64,000 bases of DNA, from contig NZ_PPQN01000014.1 in assembly GCF_002901995.1 (NCBI RefSeq), positions 33,524-97,523 on the forward strand. The letters are read 5' to 3'. The translations under genes and the position numbers were made by a program. Under the pieces are notes generated by a model. That model worked only from the letters and a program-made list of their open reading frames with translations, was not told the DNA's origin and did not search any database. Source of the DNA: Staphylococcus coagulans (lineage in GTDB: Bacteria > Bacillota > Bacilli > Staphylococcales > Staphylococcaceae). Positions 52,309-62,289 of the stretch are shown piece after piece. The first letter of the stretch is position 1; the number at the start of each line of letters is the position of its first letter.

Positions 52309-53267
52309 AGATTAACTATACAAAACGTTACGTTATTGTCACGCTACTTCTGATTGTGTGTGCGATTTTAAGTTTGAGCGCTGGAGCAGTTTGGATTTCG
52401 CCAATCACTGTGCTTAAAGAGGTTTGGACGGGCAAGCAATTTATTTTGACAGAATATCGCGTACCAAGAATGTTGCTTGGTATTTTAGTCGGTTTTGCCT
52501 TAGCCGTTTCAGGTGCAGTCATTCAGGGTGTGATTCGAAACCCACTTGCATCTCCAGACGTGATTGGGATTACTAAAGGAGCAAGTTTGGCTGCGGTTAT
52601 TGTTATTATCGTGTTTCCAACTGCACCTTTATTTGTCTTACCACTTGCTTCATTTGTAGGGGCACTTGTCATTAGTTTGATTTTATCGCTTTTAATCAGT
52701 TTAAAAGGCATTAAAGGTTCGCAACTTGCGCTTATTGGGATGGCCATCGGTGCTGTCGCAATGGCATTAGTTCAATACTTATTGATTCGAAGCCCAATGG
52801 AAGCGAATATTGCATTAGTTTGGTTAACGGGAAGTCTTTTTGGCCGTTCAATGGATCATGTATTAACCATTTTACCTTGGATGATAGTCTCGTTACCGGT
52901 GATTTTCTTCTACGCTAAAAAGTTAGACATTCTTCATTTAGGAGAAGAAGTTGCGACTGCCTTAGGTACACCTGTGAAAAGAACGAAAATGATTTTGCTA
53001 TTTGCAGCCGTTATGTTAGCAGGTTCTGCGATTTCAGTTGTGGGTGGTTTGAGTTTTCTTGGACTAATCGCACCCCATATAGCAAGAAGTATTGTAGGAC
53101 ATAGACACGGTCATATTATAGCGATGTCAGGTTTAGTAGGTGCTTTATTAATGGTGATTGGCGATGGGTTAGCACGTGTCATTGCACCACCTATTGATAT
53201 TCCTGTCGGTGTATTAATTGCTGTGATTGGTGCACCATACTTTTTATATGTTTTACGTAAAATGTAA
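52305..53267 (+). CDS. htsC: Staphyloferrin A ABC permease HtsC
   Basis: A 320-residue FecCD-family permease, ATG 52305 overlapping the htsB stop. Motifs LLGILVGFALAVSGAVIQGV and GGLSFLGLIAPHIARSIVG. It is the second half of the heterodimeric channel. An open frame extends to 52275 but lies within htsB. Confidence 0.92.
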   Translation: MKINYTKRYVIVTLLLIVCAILSLSAGAVWISPITVLKEVWTGKQFILTEYRVPRMLLGILVGFALAVSGAVIQGVIRNPLASPDVIGITKGASLAAVIVIIVFPTAPLFVLPLASFVGALVISLILSLLISLKGIKGSQLALIGMAIGAVAMALVQYLLIRSPMEANIALVWLTGSLFGRSMDHVLTILPWMIVSLPVIFFYAKKLDILHLGEEVATALGTPVKRTKMILLFAAVMLAGSAISVVGGLSFLGLIAPHIARSIVGHRHGHIIAMSGLVGALLMVIGDGLARVIAPPIDIPVGVLIAVIGAPYFLYVLRKM

Positions 53268-53315
53268 TGCCAAAATATGCATTTAAACGTATGAATATTC
53301 AAATAAACATTGCAT

Positions 53316-53370
53316 AACGTCTCCAATATCGGTATAATAAATACCAACTATTGGAGACGTTTTTTATTTT
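53316..53370 (+). terminator. Terminator after htsC
   Basis: AACGTCTCCAATA / TATTGGAGACGTT with an inner GGTAT / ATACC helix, followed by TTTTTATTTT. Strong. Confidence 0.9.
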
Positions 53371-53408
53371 AATGGGGGACATATTTGAAAAAGAGAAAGG
53401 CGTTAATT

Positions 53409-54779
53409 ATGGAAAAATATACTAAGAAACAGTGGACAATTGGAAAATTAAAGTTTACCTTACTTTCGATTGTGGGTGTGATTTTATTTTTAATTCCTAT
53501 ACCTGTTGTAGAAGATGGTAAGCATACTTCAACATTACCGATTGCTTATTTAGCCAAGCAGTTTCAAGCACTTTTTGGGGGTTTAATGCCATGGATTATC
53601 GTTGGGATTATTACGATTTCTGGTATTTTAACGTTATTATATAGCACCGTATTAAAATCAAAAGTAAAAAAAGATAGTTTTAGAGCAAATGCATTTATCG
53701 TGACATGGCCTTGGTTGGTGATTCGACTCTTATCAATCATTTTTGTATGGATTACATTTTTAAAAATCGGATTGCCATGGGTCTATTCAGAAGATACAGG
53801 TGGGCTTATTTTTACAGGATTGTTACCTACGTTAGTTGCGGTATTTTTCTTTGCGGCAATCTTTTTGCCATTATTGCTTGAATACGGGCTCCTTGAATTT
53901 TTAGGTCCGATTTTTAGACCTGTCATGCGACCATTGTTTACGTTGCCAGGGCGTTCTACAATTGATAACTTGGCGTCTTTCATTGGAGACGGTACTGTGG
54001 GTGTCATGATTACAAGTAAGCAATATGAGCAAGGATTTTATACACGCCGTGAAGCGACAGTTATTGCAACAACGTTTAGTGTCGTTTCATTAACATTTGC
54101 TATTGTTATTGCTGAAACAATTGGTCTCATTGATCACTTTGCGTTATTTTATAGTACGGTGATCATAGCCTGTTTAGTAGCGGCGTTCATTATGCCACGA
54201 ATATGGCCGTTACGTTCAGTAGAGGACCATTACGTTGATGGTGTTTCAGCAAAAGAAAGACCTGAAAAACAATATGATTATAAAGAAGCACTTAAAAAAG
54301 GTTATGAAGATGCTGTTATCACAGGCTATAAAGCACCTGGATTAAAATTATATATGGTGACCGCTTTTAAAACGGTAATGGATATGTGGCTTGTGGTCAT
54401 TCCTGTAGTTATGACGATTGGGACATTAGCTACAATTCTTGCGACATATACGCCCCTATTCACTTGGATAGGTATTCCTTTTGTTCCAATTTTAGAATTT
54501 CTTCATGTTCCAGAAGCACATGCTGCATCTGAAACAATGATTATTGGGTTCGCAGACATGTTCTTACCTTCAATATTAATCGAGGGCGTTCACAGTGACC
54601 TTACACGTTTTGTTGTCGGTGTGTTAAGTGTATGTCAATTGATTTATTTATCTGAAGTCGGTGGTGTTATTTTAGGGTCTAAAATACCAGTAAGTATTGG
54701 AAAACTATTTATGATCTTTTTGATTCGTACTATCATTACGTTACCTATTATCGTGCTCATCGCGCATTTATTTTTCTAA
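53409..54779 (+). CDS. YjiH family membrane protein (nucleoside-recognition/Gate domain)
   Basis: A 456-residue integral membrane protein with about ten or eleven segments, with Gate-domain features. The segment RPLFTLPGRSTIDNLASFIGDGTVGVM is characteristic of the YjiH group. Function unknown; nucleoside or ion transport has been suggested for relatives. ATG 53409 is proposed; an in-frame TTG at 53385 with GGGGGAC before it is possible and would add 8 residues. Confidence 0.75.
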   Translation: MEKYTKKQWTIGKLKFTLLSIVGVILFLIPIPVVEDGKHTSTLPIAYLAKQFQALFGGLMPWIIVGIITISGILTLLYSTVLKSKVKKDSFRANAFIVTWPWLVIRLLSIIFVWITFLKIGLPWVYSEDTGGLIFTGLLPTLVAVFFFAAIFLPLLLEYGLLEFLGPIFRPVMRPLFTLPGRSTIDNLASFIGDGTVGVMITSKQYEQGFYTRREATVIATTFSVVSLTFAIVIAETIGLIDHFALFYSTVIIACLVAAFIMPRIWPLRSVEDHYVDGVSAKERPEKQYDYKEALKKGYEDAVITGYKAPGLKLYMVTAFKTVMDMWLVVIPVVMTIGTLATILATYTPLFTWIGIPFVPILEFLHVPEAHAASETMIIGFADMFLPSILIEGVHSDLTRFVVGVLSVCQLIYLSEVGGVILGSKIPVSIGKLFMIFLIRTIITLPIIVLIAHLFF

Positions 54780-54913
54780 TTGTTTATGCATTAAGTTTTA
54801 TCAAATTTCACTTCGTATCTAGTGTAGCTGAAATATCATTTTTCTATTATTACAATAATGAATGATTATATGCATTACCGGAGTCATATCATGCGAAGTT
54901 TATAATAAAAAGG

Positions 54914-54955
54914 AAGCGCTAAGATGGTTTTTAATAGAAAATCATCTTAGCGCTT
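54914..54955. repeat. Dispersed palindromic element, copy 3 (inverted loop)
   Basis: Stem AAGCGCTAAGATG / CATCTTAGCGCTT, as in copies 1 and 2, but the loop TTTTTAATAGAAAA is the reverse complement of the loop in copy 2. It is followed by TTTTTATTTTTGGGATTAATGACCC, like the other flanks. It also resembles a terminator. Confidence 0.8.
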
Positions 54956-55029
54956 TTTATTTTTGGGATTAATGACCCGGAATCTTTATATTGTGAATTA
55001 GTTAACTGGGAATCCTAAATAATCTCAGT

Positions 55030-55290
55030 TTACTTCGTGACTTCGTTATATACTTTTTTATCATTAAATGTATAAATAATGTATTGTTGGTCGTCAGTGT
55101 CGATGATGACACGATTTGTTTTACCAAAAGTAGAGCCAATGCGTGATACTCTTTTAGAATCTGTTTCAGGAACTGCGTGGATATCTTGATCCTCTGTTAC
55201 ATTACGAATTTGATCATTCGGAATTCGAATATCTGCAACTCTCCATTGAATATGGACTTCATTTTCATTTTTTTTAACTGTCATAGCCAT
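55030..55290 (-). CDS. SunI/YnzG family protein
   Basis: An 86-residue protein starting at the ATG before [15 protein letters not shown] (minus strand, 55290). It is the SunI-like PH-type beta-sandwich pattern: [14 protein letters not shown] and [17 protein letters not shown]. subtilis SunI gives immunity to sublancin, but most staphylococcal relatives are uncharacterised. A longer frame to 55359 is possible. Confidence 0.65.
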   Translation of the reverse strand: MAMTVKKNENEVHIQWRVADIRIPNDQIRNVTEDQDIHAVPETDSKRVSRIGSTFGKTNRVIIDTDDQQYIIYTFNDKKVYNEVTK

Positions 55291-55480
55291 TTCACTGACA
55301 CATCCTTTTTCAAATTTTGTACAGTTATTGTATCTTATTGAAAACGTTTTTGCAACCATTATGTGATACTTTTTGATTAATTATGACATACTAATTAAAA
55401 AGACGATGAAAGAGCGAAAATATGTTCGTATGAGGGAACAGATTATGTTATAATCCTTTCATAATAGTGAGGTGATGAAC

Positions 55481-55984
55481 ATGACTGGTAAAACACACTC
55501 TGCTGCAGGTATTTTAGTGGGTGCAGCAGTTGCCACACATTATCAACTTGATATTTTTGAAATGACTACAAGTATTGTTTTATCAGCTTTAGCGAGCATC
55601 TTTCCCGATATTTGCCACACAAAGAGCAAAATTGGCCAAAAACTTCCTTTGCTTAGCTTTATTATCAAACATTTGTTTGGTCATCGGACATTAACCCATT
55701 CGTTGGTTTTTGTTTTAAGTATATATTTTGTCTTACATATGATAGAAACACCGATTTACTATATGATTAGCATCATTTGTGGTATGCTTTCACATATAAT
55801 ATTAGATATGTTAACACCTAGAGGCGTACATTTATTTTTTCCAATACCGATTCGAGTACGTTTCCCAATTTATTTCAAAACAGGTGGTTTGATGGATTTA
55901 TCTTTGGCAACAACTTTCAGTCTTGTGACGATATATGTCTTATTTGAATCAAGTGTGAAGCATCTTATTTTAAATGGATTATAA
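55481..55984 (+). CDS. YdjM-type membrane-bound metal-dependent hydrolase
   Basis: A 167-residue protein of the YdjM/LexA-regulated hydrolase family. It starts MTGKTHSAAGILVGAA (ATG 55481, with GAGGTGA as ribosome site; upstream ATG/GTG overlap it) and has HRTLTHSLVF and HIILDMLTPRGVHLFFPI, which carry the conserved His/Asp ligands. Several membrane segments. Function unknown. Confidence 0.82.
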   Translation: MTGKTHSAAGILVGAAVATHYQLDIFEMTTSIVLSALASIFPDICHTKSKIGQKLPLLSFIIKHLFGHRTLTHSLVFVLSIYFVLHMIETPIYYMISIICGMLSHIILDMLTPRGVHLFFPIPIRVRFPIYFKTGGLMDLSLATTFSLVTIYVLFESSVKHLILNGL

Positions 55985-56071
55985 CTGTTGTTGTATTGAT
56001 TTTAGGCACAGAATACAAACAAACCAACTTAGCGTCAAATCACAGCTTTATTAAAGGAGCGTATAATTGAT

Positions 56072-57265
56072 ATGTTAGATAAGAATAAACTTGAAAAGTA
56101 TGGACAGGGTCATCTGAATGAGTATGAAAAACTGATGAGTACGAATGAAAAAGAACGACTTAACCAAAAAATTGATACGTTAGACTTAGAGGCAATTCAT
56201 TCACTATATGAACAGGTTTACGTTAATCGTCAAACCATTAAAGATGTTTCTTCAGTTCAAGAGGTAAACTATGAAGTCAAAGCTCAATTGCAAGAAGAGA
56301 CAATTGAACTATACAAATCAAAAGGTATCGATGCGATTCGTGAAGGACAATTTGCGGTCTTGCTTTTAGCGGGGGGACAAGGGACACGTCTAGGTTATCA
56401 AGGACCAAAAGGTTCATTTCAAATAGAAGGAATCAGCCTGTTTGAATTACAAGCGAGACAGTTACTGCAATTGAAAAGTGAAACTGGGCGTTTTGTAGAT
56501 TGGTATATTATGACTAGTGATGTCAACGATGGAGAGACGAGAGCATTCTTTCTTGAACATGATTATTTTGGCTATCATCCAGAGCATGTATACTTTTTCA
56601 AACAAGATAATATCGTTGCTTTAACGAAAAATGGTCAATTAGTTCTTGATAAAGATGCTTTAATTATGGAAACACCAAATGGAAACGGAGGCGTTTTTAA
56701 ATCTCTTAAAGCATCTGGTTTATTAGACCAAATGGCTGAACGCGGTAATGAATATATTTTTATGAATAACATAGATAATGTACTCGTTAAAGTTTTAGAT
56801 TCTGTATTTGCAGGCTTTACCGTACATCATCATAAAGATGTAACATCTAAGTCCATCGAACCTAAGTTAGGTGAAAGTGTCGGTCGATTAGTTGTTCAAG
56901 ATGGGAAAGATACTGTTTTAGAGTATTCTGAATTTGATAAAGATGAAATTGCTGACCAATTTAAAAACGCGAATATAGGGATTCATGCTTTTAGACGTTC
57001 CTTTATCGAAGCCGCTGTTGATAAAGCATTACCTTATCATTTAGCAATTAAAAATTTAGAGCAATTAGATGAAGATTTTGGGGTTGTAAAAAAAGAAACG
57101 CTAAAATTCGAACTTTTTTATTTTGATATTTTTCAATATGCAACTTCATTTATGACGCTACAAGTGCCTAGAGCGGAAGAATTTAGTCCGCTCAAAAACA
57201 AAGAAGGTCGAGATAGTGTAGAAACTGCGACAGCGGACCTTAAACGTATGAATATTATTGAATAG
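56072..57265 (+). CDS. UDP-sugar pyrophosphorylase (UDPGP type) family protein
   Basis: A 397-residue nucleotidyltransferase. The nucleotide-binding loop [20 protein letters not shown] begins near residue 97, and [10 protein letters not shown] and [12 protein letters not shown] follow. It resembles eukaryote-like UDP-N-acetylglucosamine pyrophosphorylases and not GlmU/GalU, and is widespread in staphylococci. UTP plus a hexose- or HexNAc-1-phosphate are the likely substrates. The next gene starts 10 nt later. Confidence 0.85.
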   Translation: MLDKNKLEKYGQGHLNEYEKLMSTNEKERLNQKIDTLDLEAIHSLYEQVYVNRQTIKDVSSVQEVNYEVKAQLQEETIELYKSKGIDAIREGQFAVLLLAGGQGTRLGYQGPKGSFQIEGISLFELQARQLLQLKSETGRFVDWYIMTSDVNDGETRAFFLEHDYFGYHPEHVYFFKQDNIVALTKNGQLVLDKDALIMETPNGNGGVFKSLKASGLLDQMAERGNEYIFMNNIDNVLVKVLDSVFAGFTVHHHKDVTSKSIEPKLGESVGRLVVQDGKDTVLEYSEFDKDEIADQFKNANIGIHAFRRSFIEAAVDKALPYHLAIKNLEQLDEDFGVVKKETLKFELFYFDIFQYATSFMTLQVPRAEEFSPLKNKEGRDSVETATADLKRMNIIE

Positions 57266-57275
57266 GGGTGGCCAT

Positions 57276-57968
57276 ATGCCAACTGTGACGAGTGCCACAA
57301 AGAAAAAGAAGAAAACAACTTTAGAAACATTTAAAGAAATGAATCCCTTATCTTTCGGCGAAGAAATAGGGAATACAGTTTCGCATGGCGTTGCTGCGTT
57401 TTTGATGTTAATTGCACTACCATATGCAGCTGTCCATAGTTATGCACATTCCGGCGTGTTAATGTCGGTGAGTGTATCTGTTTTTGTAATCAGTTTATTT
57501 TTGATGTTTATATCGTCTACTGTTTATCACTCAATGCAACAAGCTTCGCCTCATAAATACGTCATGCGTATCATTGATCATAGTATGATTTACGTAGCGA
57601 TTACTGGGACATATACGCCTGTATCACTAGTACTTGTAGGGGGATGGCTTGGTTGGAGCATCATGATTTTGTTATGGGGGACGACGCTTTGGGGCATTTT
57701 ATACAAAGCGATTGCCACTCAAGTCAATGCTAAATTAAGTCTCATCATCTATCTCACTATGGGATGGGTTGGTGTCATCTATTTGCCTATTATTATAAAT
57801 AAGGGCGCGTGGCTCTTCTTTATTTTTATTTTGTTAGGTGGATTAGCTTATACGATCGGCGCTTGGTTTTATGCGCAAAAAAATAGACCCTATTTTCACA
57901 TGATATGGCATATTTTTATCTTTATTGCATCAATCTTTCACTTTATAGGTATTTTATACTTTATGTAG
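57276..57968 (+). CDS. Hemolysin III family (PAQR-like) membrane protein
   Basis: A 230-residue seven-helix membrane protein starting at ATG 57276 behind GGGGTGG. Conserved motifs are EEIGNTVSHGVAAF, SSTVYHSM and the late HMIWHIFIFIASIFHFIGI, providing the Ser/His/Asp set of the YqfA/HlyIII family. The name is historical; hemolytic activity here is not established. Confidence 0.85.
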   Translation: MPTVTSATKKKKKTTLETFKEMNPLSFGEEIGNTVSHGVAAFLMLIALPYAAVHSYAHSGVLMSVSVSVFVISLFLMFISSTVYHSMQQASPHKYVMRIIDHSMIYVAITGTYTPVSLVLVGGWLGWSIMILLWGTTLWGILYKAIATQVNAKLSLIIYLTMGWVGVIYLPIIINKGAWLFFIFILLGGLAYTIGAWFYAQKNRPYFHMIWHIFIFIASIFHFIGILYFM

Positions 57969-57980
57969 GCAGGTGTTAGC

Positions 57981-58178
57981 ATGCAATCAAATTATAAATT
58001 GTTAATGTTTGCACTAAGTATATTAATCCTCTTTCAAATGTTTTTTGGCTATTATTATTTGTTAGGGGATGGAGCAGTTACATCTTCTCCGTACCTTGGT
58101 GTAGTGTCATTAATTTTAGGTGTTATCCTAATGATGATTATGGCTTCTATTTATCGTTATCATCAAAAAAATAAATAA
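57981..58178 (+). CDS. Small two-helix membrane protein (DUF3953-like)
   Basis: A 65-residue protein with two membrane segments (about 8-28 and 40-57) and a basic C-terminal tail (YRYHQKNK). 12 nt after the hemolysin III gene and probably co-transcribed. Function unknown. Confidence 0.6.
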   Translation: MQSNYKLLMFALSILILFQMFFGYYYLLGDGAVTSSPYLGVVSLILGVILMMIMASIYRYHQKNK

Positions 58179-58183
58179 TACAG

Positions 58184-58256
58184 ATAAAAAAGACTGTTAT
58201 AGGCGCTCTTTATCATCATCAATTGATAACTGAGGGGACTTTGGCAGTCTTTTATA
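58184..58256 (+). terminator. Possible terminator
   Basis: ATAAAAAAGACTG / CAGTCTTTTAT with a long loop containing smaller hairpins. Plausible end of the preceding transcript. Confidence 0.5.
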
Positions 58257-58640
58257 ACATGTTTACACATATTTTGAAACTATAGATCATTTTAATCATT
58301 AGAACATCGTGTCTGATTAAATCACTTTATCTAAAATTGAAGATGGATGCGTGGGTCAGATATCGCGCTATTTGAGCAGAATCGAATACGTATCCATTTT
58401 GTAACGTGTATAATGTACATGTTTTAATAGAACGTTTTAAAAAGTAAAGTAATGAAGTAGAGAGTGATTTAGAAGTGGTGGTTTAACAATTAACCTCTTC
58501 TTAATAGGGGGTAAAATTGAATCCAAAGCGGATTTTCATTTTTACAATTTACTTTGATGATTAATTGTACTTTTAAAACAAAATGAATGAGATATACTTT
58601 AATTTATTAAATCACTTAAAAATAAACAATGGCTCAGTAG

Positions 58641-58712
58641 ATGTCTGGGATGGATAAAGACTTTTCAAGCTTTCCGCATCCGTCGACATTGTCATTAAAG
58701 AAAGGTCGATAA
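58641..58712 (+). other. 23-codon ORF and hairpin before the first efflux gene
   Basis: ATG 58641 to TAA 58710-58712, ending two bases before the efflux ATG, with no good ribosome site. The same stretch forms a helix ATGTC..GGATG / CATCC..GACAT (58641-58689). It could be a leader or chance; the 58257-58640 part of the gap shows nothing supported. Confidence 0.3.
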
Positions 58713-58714
58713 CT

Positions 58715-60058
58715 ATGAAATTAAAACAAGTTAGTATTATTTGCTCACTTGTCCTGATTATGTTTATGGCAGCTATAGAAACATCCATTGTGTCTTTAGC
58801 ATTGCCAACTATGCGTGATGATCTTAACGCGACACAACCGATTTCTTTCGTATTTACGGTTTACTTTATAGGTATTGTATTAGCCATTCCAATTTTAAGT
58901 GAATTGATGTCACGTATTAAAATTATTTATGTGACGATAATTGGCTTATTATTATTTATTATCGGGAGTCTTATGTCTGGAATGAGCACACACTTTGAGA
59001 TGCTTATCTTTGCAAGATTACTACAAGGAATAGGTGCTGGTGTGAATATGTCTTTAGCTCAAATCGTACCTAAGTTAGCTTTTGAAATTCCGTTTCGATA
59101 CAAAGTAATGGGGATAGTCGGAAGTGTCTGGGGCATTTCGAGTATACTTGGTCCTTTTTTAGGGGGCTTTATTTTAGAAGTTTCATCTTGGCATTGGCTA
59201 TTTTATATCAATATTCCAATTGGGATTCTTGTCATGGGGATTGTGCTTGCTTCTTATCGTTTTGAAGCGGAAACAACATCCAATCATCAAGTTGATGTGA
59301 TGGGTATGGTTTTATTCTATATTTTATTAGCGCTTTTAATGATAACGGTCTTAGTTTCAGGACATGTATGGATCAATATTTTAGCGTTTTGTTCATTTCT
59401 CCTTGTTTTTTGGTACATCATCCGTAGAGGCAAGACAGCTAAAATTTCATTTTTACCAATTAAGGAATTTAAGTCCACTGTGCGTTTAGCCTTTTTTACA
59501 GATTTTTTCATTGCTATGGCACTGATTGGATTTAATGTTTTTATACCATCGTATTTACAAGATCATCTTCATTTAAGTCCACTACAAAGTGGTTTGGTCA
59601 TTTTTCCGCTTTCAATTGGTTGGCTACTTGTGAACTTTACACTTGAAAAAATCGAAGCAAATCGGTCTATTAGAGGTTTATATTTAATCGCAATAGGTAT
59701 TTTAGTTGTAGGAAGTATTCTTATTATTATCAGTGCATATCATCCGATTATTATTGCGATTGCTTTAATTTTCATAGGAATGAGTTTTGGTACAGCGTAT
59801 ACAAAAGATAGCGTAATGGTTCAAGAAAAAACTTCACCTGAGAGTATGAAAAAAATGATGTCGCTCTTTACATTGACACGTAATATGGGGAATTCAGTAG
59901 GATCAGCAGTGATTGGTTATATTTATGCGATGCAACACACACTATTTCATAATTCAATACAAAATGTAATGATATTTTGTATGATTGTATTGATAGGACT
60001 AGGTTTTGTATGGTTCGTGCAAAAAGATAAAACTTTACGTTCAATTTCAGAAGCGTGA
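58715..60058 (+). CDS. sdrM: MFS multidrug transporter, SdrM-like (DHA2, 14-TM)
   Basis: A 447-residue exporter with about 14 membrane segments. FARLLQGIGAGVNMSLAQIVPKLA and GSVWGISSILGPFLGGFI carry the DHA2 motif C pattern. In S. aureus the sdrM-sepA-MFS cluster occupies this position. Substrates of SdrM there include norfloxacin and dyes. A weak AAAGG site. sepA follows after 29 nt. Confidence 0.85.
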   Translation: MKLKQVSIICSLVLIMFMAAIETSIVSLALPTMRDDLNATQPISFVFTVYFIGIVLAIPILSELMSRIKIIYVTIIGLLLFIIGSLMSGMSTHFEMLIFARLLQGIGAGVNMSLAQIVPKLAFEIPFRYKVMGIVGSVWGISSILGPFLGGFILEVSSWHWLFYINIPIGILVMGIVLASYRFEAETTSNHQVDVMGMVLFYILLALLMITVLVSGHVWINILAFCSFLLVFWYIIRRGKTAKISFLPIKEFKSTVRLAFFTDFFIAMALIGFNVFIPSYLQDHLHLSPLQSGLVIFPLSIGWLLVNFTLEKIEANRSIRGLYLIAIGILVVGSILIIISAYHPIIIAIALIFIGMSFGTAYTKDSVMVQEKTSPESMKKMMSLFTLTRNMGNSVGSAVIGYIYAMQHTLFHNSIQNVMIFCMIVLIGLGFVWFVQKDKTLRSISEA

Positions 60059-60086
60059 TATAGTATAAAAAAAGGAGGGTTTGAGC

Positions 60087-60557
60087 ATGAAAGGTAAGTT
60101 TAATTTATTTAACTTAGTCACTTTAATGATCATACTCTCCATTTTTATTATTTCAGGGGCTATCTTTTTAACACTATTAGGTTTTGGTTTGTTTGGATTG
60201 AGTCGTTTGTTGATTTATTTTCATTTAGGGTCTTTTACTTACAACAAAGGCTTTTATGATAATTTAGTTTATTACGGTAGTTATATCATCTTAGGATATT
60301 TTGTGATTTACTGTGTTGAATATTTAATGGATTGGCTCAGAAAAAAATTATATCCAAATCCTTACTTAGAAGGCTTTACATTTCATTTGATAGCGTACTC
60401 GATAATTATGACAATGTTTTTCTTTGTAATTCATATTCATTATCAATATATACGCATTGATTATTGGGTACTTATGTTGATTATTGCGCTTTTATATATT
60501 TGTAAAGAGATATTTTATCCTGATTCAGAAGATCTAAATCAGAATAAACGTCACTAG
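60087..60557 (+). CDS. sepA: Multidrug efflux protein SepA
   Basis: A 156-residue protein with four membrane segments. ATG 60087 has AAAGGAGG eight bases before it; the earlier TTG 60081 is not used. [20 protein letters not shown] starts it as in staphylococcal SepA (~157 residues). Associated with biocide/dye export. Flanked by two MFS genes. Confidence 0.88.
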   Translation: MKGKFNLFNLVTLMIILSIFIISGAIFLTLLGFGLFGLSRLLIYFHLGSFTYNKGFYDNLVYYGSYIILGYFVIYCVEYLMDWLRKKLYPNPYLEGFTFHLIAYSIIMTMFFFVIHIHYQYIRIDYWVLMLIIALLYICKEIFYPDSEDLNQNKRH

Positions 60558-60654
60558 CACAGAATGAAAACGGAATGAAAGCAAATACTTTGCTAAGCTA
60601 ACTGATTAGACATAAAATAAGTCAATGCTAAAGATTTATGAAGGAGGAAAGTGT

Positions 60655-62115
60655 ATGCACGAGGGTATTCAAATTGATAAAAAACAACGTAACTTTATCG
60701 TCGCCGTCATTTTGGCCAGTGCATTCATAGCAATACTGAATCAAACGCTATTGAATACCGCACTTCCTAGTATTATGAGAGGGCTAAACATTGATGAAAG
60801 TACATCACAATGGTTAGTCACTGGTTTTATGCTTGTTAACGGGATCATGATTCCATTAACTGCTTATTTAATGGATAGAGTCCCTACGCGTTACTTGTAT
60901 CTTGCAGCGATGGGGACTTTTCTATTAGGCTCTGTGATAGCTGTTTTTGCACCTACCTTTCTAGTACTTATGTTGGCACGAGTCATTCAAGCAATGGGTG
61001 CTGGAGTCATTATGCCACTAAGTCAATTCACGCTTTTTACGCTATTTCCTAAAAGCCAGCGTGGATTTGCGATGGGATTATCAGGCTTAGTGATACAATT
61101 TGCCCCAGCTATAGGACCTACACTTTCAGGGCTTCTCGTTGATCATTATACTTGGCGTGCGCCTTTAATGGTGGTGGTCGTTGTAGCAACATTTGGCTTT
61201 ATTTTTGGTTGGCTGTCAATGCGAAATTTTAGTGATACGAAAGAAGTTGTACTCGATAAAACATCAGTCTTACTCTCTACATTCGGTTTTGGTCTGATGT
61301 TATATGGCTTTAGTATCGCAGGTACACAAGGTTTTCATAATCCGCTAGTTATCATCAGCTTGATTGCTGGACTGGTGATTGTCGGTATCTTTATTCACAG
61401 ACAATTAAAAATAGATAACCCAATTCTTAATTTACATGTCTTTCAATCGAGAACCTTTACACTTACGTCAGTTGCATCTATGATCGCATTTACGTCTATG
61501 GTTGGCCCGGCATTATTAATTCCTGTATATATCCAAAATGCATTAGGTTTATCTGCTTTATTATCTGGTTTAGTTGTTCTTCCAGGTGCTGTAATCAACG
61601 GTGTGATGTCTGTTGTCAATGGTCGCCTCTATGATAAAGTGGGAGCAAGGGTTTTAGTCATTCCTGGCTTTATCTTATTACTGATTACCACTTTAATGAT
61701 GGCGCAACTGACAGCGCATACTTCTTATTTATATGTCATTAGTATTTTTACAATCCGACTCTTTTCTATATCATTATTGACGATGCCTTTAAATACGGCA
61801 GGTATCAATTCGTTATCTAATGATATGGTTTCCCACGGAACAGCGATTATGAATACTTTACGGACAATATCTGGTTCTATGGGGACAGCCTTGATGGTGA
61901 CCCTTATGAGTATAGGAGCGCGCTGGTATCATCCGGATCATTCTGTAGCACAAGGAATGATTCATAGAGAAGCCATTGCTTTTGGTGTAGATTTAGCTTT
62001 TTATGTGACTTCTGGATTTCTATTAATAGGCCTCATCATTAGCTTTTTTATTTATGATCGTGGTAAAGAGAAAAAGGCAAGAAAGCAAAATTATGTGCGT
62101 CAACCCAATCGATAA
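60655..62115 (+). CDS. MFS drug transporter, LmrB-like (DHA2)
   Basis: A 486-residue 14-TM exporter starting at ATG 60655 (GGAGGAAAG before it). LNQTLLNTALPSIM near the N-terminus and LARVIQAMGAGVIMPLSQF in TM4 are typical of the EmrB/QacA/LmrB branch. Relatives export lincosamides and other drugs. It is third in the efflux trio. Confidence 0.85.
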   Translation: MHEGIQIDKKQRNFIVAVILASAFIAILNQTLLNTALPSIMRGLNIDESTSQWLVTGFMLVNGIMIPLTAYLMDRVPTRYLYLAAMGTFLLGSVIAVFAPTFLVLMLARVIQAMGAGVIMPLSQFTLFTLFPKSQRGFAMGLSGLVIQFAPAIGPTLSGLLVDHYTWRAPLMVVVVVATFGFIFGWLSMRNFSDTKEVVLDKTSVLLSTFGFGLMLYGFSIAGTQGFHNPLVIISLIAGLVIVGIFIHRQLKIDNPILNLHVFQSRTFTLTSVASMIAFTSMVGPALLIPVYIQNALGLSALLSGLVVLPGAVINGVMSVVNGRLYDKVGARVLVIPGFILLLITTLMMAQLTAHTSYLYVISIFTIRLFSISLLTMPLNTAGINSLSNDMVSHGTAIMNTLRTISGSMGTALMVTLMSIGARWYHPDHSVAQGMIHREAIAFGVDLAFYVTSGFLLIGLIISFFIYDRGKEKKARKQNYVRQPNR

Positions 62116-62143
62116 GTAAGCGTATGAGAATCACAAAATGAAA

Positions 62144-62192
62144 CGAGATGGCAAACTGAGTTAGAGTACTGAGTGAGCTATCTCATTTTTTA
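62144..62192 (+). terminator. Terminator after the efflux genes
   Basis: GAGATGGC / GCTATCTC (one mismatch) with inner pairing, followed by ATTTTTTATG. Confidence 0.75.
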
Positions 62193-62289
62193 TGTATGAA
62201 AATAAAGTTTTTATAGTTTTTTACCTTATGAAAGTTGACAGAGTTTTGTTAAACTAAGATTAAAGCGTATTCAAAAGGAGATGTCGGAA

